Below the pieces are notes generated by a model. The model was not told the origin of the DNA. It did not search any database and saw only the letters and a list, made by a program, of their open reading frames with translations. The translations under genes were made by a program, and so were the position numbers. Shown here piece by piece: positions 6,502 through 8,862 of a stretch of 8,862 bases of DNA. Location of the stretch: positions 1 to 8,862 of the forward strand of contig CAYYBZ010000056.1 of assembly GCA_964470285.1 (NCBI GenBank), written 5' to 3'. The stretch comes from CAYYBZ01 sp964470285 [NCBI: uncultured Oligoflexia bacterium] (lineage in GTDB: Bacteria; Bdellovibrionota_G; CAYYBZ01). The stretch's first letter is position 1; each line of letters begins with the position of its first letter.

Positions 6502-7113
6502 ATGGATTTTGGAATTATTAATTCAAGAGTATCGTTTCTGATTTTATGCATTTTGGTTTTGTCATTTTTGGTATTGAGCTGCGGAGTAGAAAATTCAACT
6601 GAATTCGAGAATAGCTACATATCTCTGACAAAGCGCATATCTTCTGAAGGGGAACACATGCGTGACTCTGTTACCATAGTTTTAAGTCAGGATCAAAATG
6701 TAGTAGAAGCTTTTAAAAATGATCCTCTTTCCGTGGAAGTAAGCGAGCTTTTGGTCAATATGAGCGAAGAAACCCTTATAGTTGATTACGGTTATTCATA
6801 CGATGCAAACAGAGTAATTCCCAATAAAGAATACAGGGAATATGTCGATTTCTATCATTTTGTTATTGAAAACGGCGAAGTGGTTTTAAGAACAAATACT
6901 CAAATTTTATGGGGCTATGATCCCGGTGAAATTTGGGTAGATGACCCGATTTTATTATTTAAAGAAATTCCTGAAAATGAAAATGACAACGTAAGTTTTA
7001 AGTTTTCTTATAAAGACAGTGAAACCGGAGAAAAAGTTTTCGAAATAAAAATAGATGATAAACTTAATTCAATGATTATAGACGAAATTCCGGGACTTGT
7101 TTGTTGTATTTAA
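6502..7113 (+). CDS. Lipoprotein of unknown function
   Basis: This 203-residue protein starts at an ATG with a near-perfect AAGGAGGT four bases upstream (6490-6497), suggesting strong translation. The signal has a hydrophobic core at 10-25 and a lipobox VLSC ending at Cys27, followed by Gly-Val, so it is probably moved to the outer membrane. The mature part is acidic and mixed alpha/beta. It contains aromatic-rich segments (VDYGYSYDANRV at 94-105, LWGYDPGEIWVDD at 136-148) and a FKFSYKDSETGEKVFEIKI strand pair at 166-184. It ends in an unusual Val-Cys-Cys-Ile. It shares no YG/Cys block with the two small lipoproteins. It is divergent from the sigma-containing operon, stands alone, and is followed by a hairpin terminator, so it is monocistronic. 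I do not recognise the family. Regulation by the neighbouring ECF factor is possible. Confidence 0.85.
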   Translation: MDFGIINSRVSFLILCILVLSFLVLSCGVENSTEFENSYISLTKRISSEGEHMRDSVTIVLSQDQNVVEAFKNDPLSVEVSELLVNMSEETLIVDYGYSYDANRVIPNKEYREYVDFYHFVIENGEVVLRTNTQILWGYDPGEIWVDDPILLFKEIPENENDNVSFKFSYKDSETGEKVFEIKIDDKLNSMIIDEIPGLVCCI

Positions 7114-7133
7114 TAATATCTGCGGTAGATAAC

Positions 7134-7171
7134 AAAAAAGGGGCTGACCCAAAATGGTTGGCCCCGTTTCT
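7134..7171 (+). terminator. Hairpin terminator after the lipoprotein gene
   Basis: A 10-bp stem (GGGGCTGACC at 7140-7149 with GGTTGGCCCC at 7156-7165, including two G-T wobbles) encloses the 6-base loop CAAAAT. It is preceded by six A and followed by GTTTCTATTTC, so it is a moderate terminator on the plus strand. From the stem to 7251 I see no gene; the minus-strand reading frame across it is spurious. Confidence 0.7.
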
Positions 7172-7251
7172 ATTTCATCTTTCCGGGGTGATAAATTAAA
7201 GCCTATCGGTAAATTGACTAACCTGCTTGCGTGGATTAATCTTTCCTTCAT

Positions 7252-7545
7252 ATGGATTCAAGCTCTGGCAAACGGTATGTATTTTTGAAATTCCGTACGG
7301 GTGTAGTTGCTGCAATGGTCGGCGGTATCGCGGCTGGCGTATTTTCATTGCTTTGGTTTAGACATACTAAAGCTTCATGCGGCGTAGTCCGCTTTTATGA
7401 ATAGTTGATGGGGTTCGCAGTCATCGCAATATGGCTTGCCGGTTCAATTGCAGGATTAATTGTTGCATTCCGGGGCCGAAAGAAAAATTCAGAAACCGAA
7501 ATATTGGGTGTCTCAATAATTCTGATTTTCAGCCTTGCCGTTTGA
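7252..7545 (+). pseudogene. N-terminal membrane part of a broken gene
   Basis: From the ATG at 7252 the frame encodes 50 residues with one membrane helix (about 17-36), then meets a TAG at 7402. The same frame continues immediately after the TAG for 46 codons with a second helix (GFAVIAIWLAGSIAGLIVAF), a basic loop (RGRKK) and the start of a third hydrophobic stretch, ending at a TGA at 7543. Two membrane helices with a conventional basic loop on both sides of a stop in one frame strongly suggest a formerly continuous gene. There is no ribosome binding site before 7252. The downstream frame at 7526-8329 continues as a soluble domain, so a frameshift between 7526 and 7542 would be the second lesion. 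TAG ends at least three other genes here, so recoding is unlikely. Alternatively it is a pair of tiny membrane proteins or contains sequencing errors. Confidence 0.55.
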
Positions 7546-8329
7546 AATCCCGATAAAAAGTTCTGCTGAGTTTGATTTTAAATCAAAAAGTCATATATTT
7601 TCTCTGAGAACTTCCGAAGTAAAACGCTACCCTCAGCTAACAGTGGACAACTATGAACCTGATCCGGCTGTGTTTGAAATGATCGTTGACGGAAAGCCCT
7701 GGTGGGGACTTTGGGGATTATTTTTCTACGGCCAGGGTTCCAGCTCAATTGACGGCCTGTCGGAAGAGAGTAGATGGATTCTAAATCCTTTTTTACTGGC
7801 CCATCCAGAGTTTTACGGACTAAGCATATGGGGGGATCTTAAATGGAATGAGAAGAGTATCAGTGAGACCGATTTTAAAAATGCTCAATTCCCGCTTTAT
7901 CCGAAACCGAAATCTCTTTATTGGCAGCCCGTCAAGAGTAAGGCTGAAGTAGTTTACGATCTTAAACGGTTTCTCCAAGCAGTAAATCCGTATTTAATCA
8001 GTCCTTTGAATATAAGCCATGTCGATATGGATTTAAGTTTATGCAATGCCCGTGACCTTGGGCTGCCTTGGGCTTATATCTCCCTTAAGAATTCTAAGAA
8101 TATCAAACAACAAAAACACAATTCAAAACCTTTTAAAATCAGAGGTTTTATTCATGTAGGGAACAGCTGTAAAATTAAAGGCGGCTGTAACAATGTCAGC
8201 CCATACTATGAAGACGTTTCGCACATTCAGATTACCGCGTTACCCGCATTATTACAGGTGCATTTATGGAGTGAAGCGGACAGCCTTTCTCTACTACCCA
8301 AAATGATTTTTAATCTTCGGTTTGAATAG
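7535..8329 (+). CDS. Hypothetical protein, probably the soluble C-terminal part of the broken gene
   Basis: The frame is open from 7526. The first start is a TTG at 7535 and the first ATG at 7679, and neither has a ribosome binding site. The 264 residues are aromatic-rich, with many Trp (GKPWWGLWGLFFYGQG at 53-68, SIWGDLKW at 97-104, LPWAYISLKN at 177-186), and three Cys (170, 212, 218) that could form a disulfide in SCKIKGGC (211-218). It ends with a TAG. I recognise no family or catalytic motif. It has no signal peptide of its own, but the overlapping frame just upstream encodes two to three membrane helices, and joining the two by a single frameshift near 7526-7542 gives a sensible membrane-anchored protein of about 360 residues. 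It is therefore probably a remnant or frameshifted gene and not a complete protein. If a sequencing error is the cause, the gene would be intact. Confidence 0.6.
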   Translation: MPFEIPIKSSAEFDFKSKSHIFSLRTSEVKRYPQLTVDNYEPDPAVFEMIVDGKPWWGLWGLFFYGQGSSSIDGLSEESRWILNPFLLAHPEFYGLSIWGDLKWNEKSISETDFKNAQFPLYPKPKSLYWQPVKSKAEVVYDLKRFLQAVNPYLISPLNISHVDMDLSLCNARDLGLPWAYISLKNSKNIKQQKHNSKPFKIRGFIHVGNSCKIKGGCNNVSPYYEDVSHIQITALPALLQVHLWSEADSLSLLPKMIFNLRFE

Positions 8330-8404
8330 GAACATTAATTTCTAGGAAGGGAGATTCATCGCTTTAGATTTAAGTATTTAATTTACATGGATATGTTTGC
8401 AGAT

Positions 8405-8431
8405 TTGACAAACGGTCCAGAATTTGATAAT
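8405..8431 (+). promoter_or_regulatory. Candidate sigma-70 promoter for the last gene
   Basis: A perfect -35 TTGACA at 8405-8410 is followed after 15 bases by GATAAT (8426-8431), five of six matches to the -10 consensus, with a spacer slightly shorter than optimal. The start would be near 8438, giving a leader of about 130 bases before the ATG at 8569. The rest of the 8330-8568 gap is AT-rich with no supported gene. Confidence 0.38.
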
Positions 8432-8483
8432 TTCCAAACTAATAATTAGCATAAAAAAAATAAGTGAGCAAACTAAATTGAGA

Positions 8484-8498
8484 GGCTTTATGAAAGCC
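8484..8498 (+). repeat. Small hairpin in the leader of the last gene
   Basis: GGCTTT and AAAGCC form a perfect 6-bp stem with a 3-base loop (ATG). No T-tract follows, so it is not a terminator. It could be a minor element of the long leader or chance. Confidence 0.25.
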
Positions 8499-8568
8499 AA
8501 TCTTAAATGAGATGATTTCGGACAATATCTCTTGAAATAAAACAAACCAACAGCACGGAGGAAATAAA

Positions 8569-8862
8569 ATGTTTAGAGGATTTCATTTAAAGATAGGGAA
8601 TCCGACCGGTACCGAAAAAAAGAAAAAAGCATCAACCTTGAAATTGAAAACTGATCGAAAAAATTACCTCAGACTGAATGTACTGTTGCTGGGAGATGGA
8701 CAGAGAAAGAGCGACAAAGGTATTCTAAAAAATCTGAACATACTTGATATAGACGTGGGAATTTTTGATCAGACAAATGAGCTAATAAAAAATATAAACG
8801 GCATGACCAAAGGAATAGTTCTCATTGAGCATTCTGTAGGCAGTGGTCTTTTGAAAAAATGC
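8569..8862 (+). CDS. Start of a gene cut by the window end, possible receiver-like domain
   Basis: The ATG at 8569 has a strong GGAGG (8557-8561) seven bases upstream, and 98 codons are open to the window end. The N-terminus carries a very basic stretch (TEKKKKASTLKLKTDRKN, 15-32), then alternating strands and helices: LRLNVLLLGDG at 34-44, a helix, DIDVGIFDQ at 60-68, a helix, and KGIVLIEHSV at 81-90. This is the order seen in response-regulator-like or other Rossmann/flavodoxin-like domains, but the first strand ends in GDG instead of the acidic pair of a true receiver, and the phosphorylatable Asp position cannot be placed. It could be the N-terminus of an activator with a degenerate receiver or of a nucleotide-binding protein. 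There is no signal peptide, so it is cytoplasmic. The coding call is firm and the function is not. Confidence 0.75.
   Translation, partial: MFRGFHLKIGNPTGTEKKKKASTLKLKTDRKNYLRLNVLLLGDGQRKSDKGILKNLNILDIDVGIFDQTNELIKNINGMTKGIVLIEHSVGSGLLKKC

Noticed and set aside
7140-7165. The GGGGCTGACC/GGTTGGCCCC palindrome as an insertion-sequence end.
   Set aside because: There is no transposase, no second copy and no target duplication in the window; position right after a gene fits a terminator.
7069-7251. A 60-codon minus-strand reading frame across the terminator and the end of the lipoprotein gene.
   Set aside because: It runs through the hairpin and overlaps a well-supported gene, with no ribosome binding site.
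7402-7404. In-frame TAG as a possible recoded (pyrrolysine-type) codon.
   Set aside because: TAG ends the coiled-coil gene, the anti-sigma-like gene and the frame ending at 8329, so it is an ordinary stop, and a frameshift is also needed downstream.
8387-8449. A 20-codon frame starting at the ATG at 8387.
   Set aside because: No ribosome binding site, and it overlaps the candidate promoter of the next gene.

Overview
The window comes from an AT-rich Gram-negative bacterium with an outer membrane. Four proteins carry signal peptides or lipoboxes typical of envelope proteins, one protein looks like an outer-membrane beta-barrel, and strong AGGAGG-type ribosome binding sites are used. TAA, TAG and TGA all serve as stops, so the standard code applies. 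The gene content (Cys-rich lipoproteins, vWA/Ca-repeat proteins, ECF sigma with a zinc-less anti-sigma) is reminiscent of deltaproteobacterial-type or spirochaete-like lineages, but the taxon cannot be fixed from the sequence alone.

Layout. Positions 2-1498 (+) hold the 3' part of a secreted vWA-domain protein with thrombospondin type-3-like Ca-binding repeats. It converges on a long minus-strand cluster, 6382 down to 1582, of seven closely packed genes. In transcription order these are a TPR plus beta-barrel envelope protein, an ECF sigma factor (ATGA overlap), a single-pass membrane protein in the anti-sigma position, a secreted Lys/Glu-rich coiled-coil protein, two small Cys-rich lipoproteins (ATGA overlap with each other), and a radical SAM/SPASM enzyme 4 bases after the second lipoprotein. 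Divergently, 6502-7113 (+) encodes a lone lipoprotein with a possible ECF-type promoter and a hairpin terminator. Positions 7252-8329 (+) look like one membrane-anchored gene broken by a TAG and a frameshift. A new gene starts at 8569 and runs off the window.

How the genes may work together. The most interesting part is the radical SAM/SPASM enzyme coupled to two small lipoproteins that share the motif YG-x3-C-x5-C-x(9-11)-C. This resembles the poorly understood 'rSAM/lipoprotein system' described by protein-family curators in Bacteroidetes and others. Here it appears to be embedded in a regulated envelope operon with its own ECF sigma/anti-sigma pair and a TPR/beta-barrel protein whose architecture recalls surface lipoprotein assembly modulators (Slam). 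A working model, which is inference only, is that the enzyme modifies the lipoprotein precursors in the cytoplasm, they are exported and lipidated, the barrel protein helps place or sense them, and the sigma/anti-sigma pair controls expression. No transposase, tRNA, rRNA or CRISPR array was seen.
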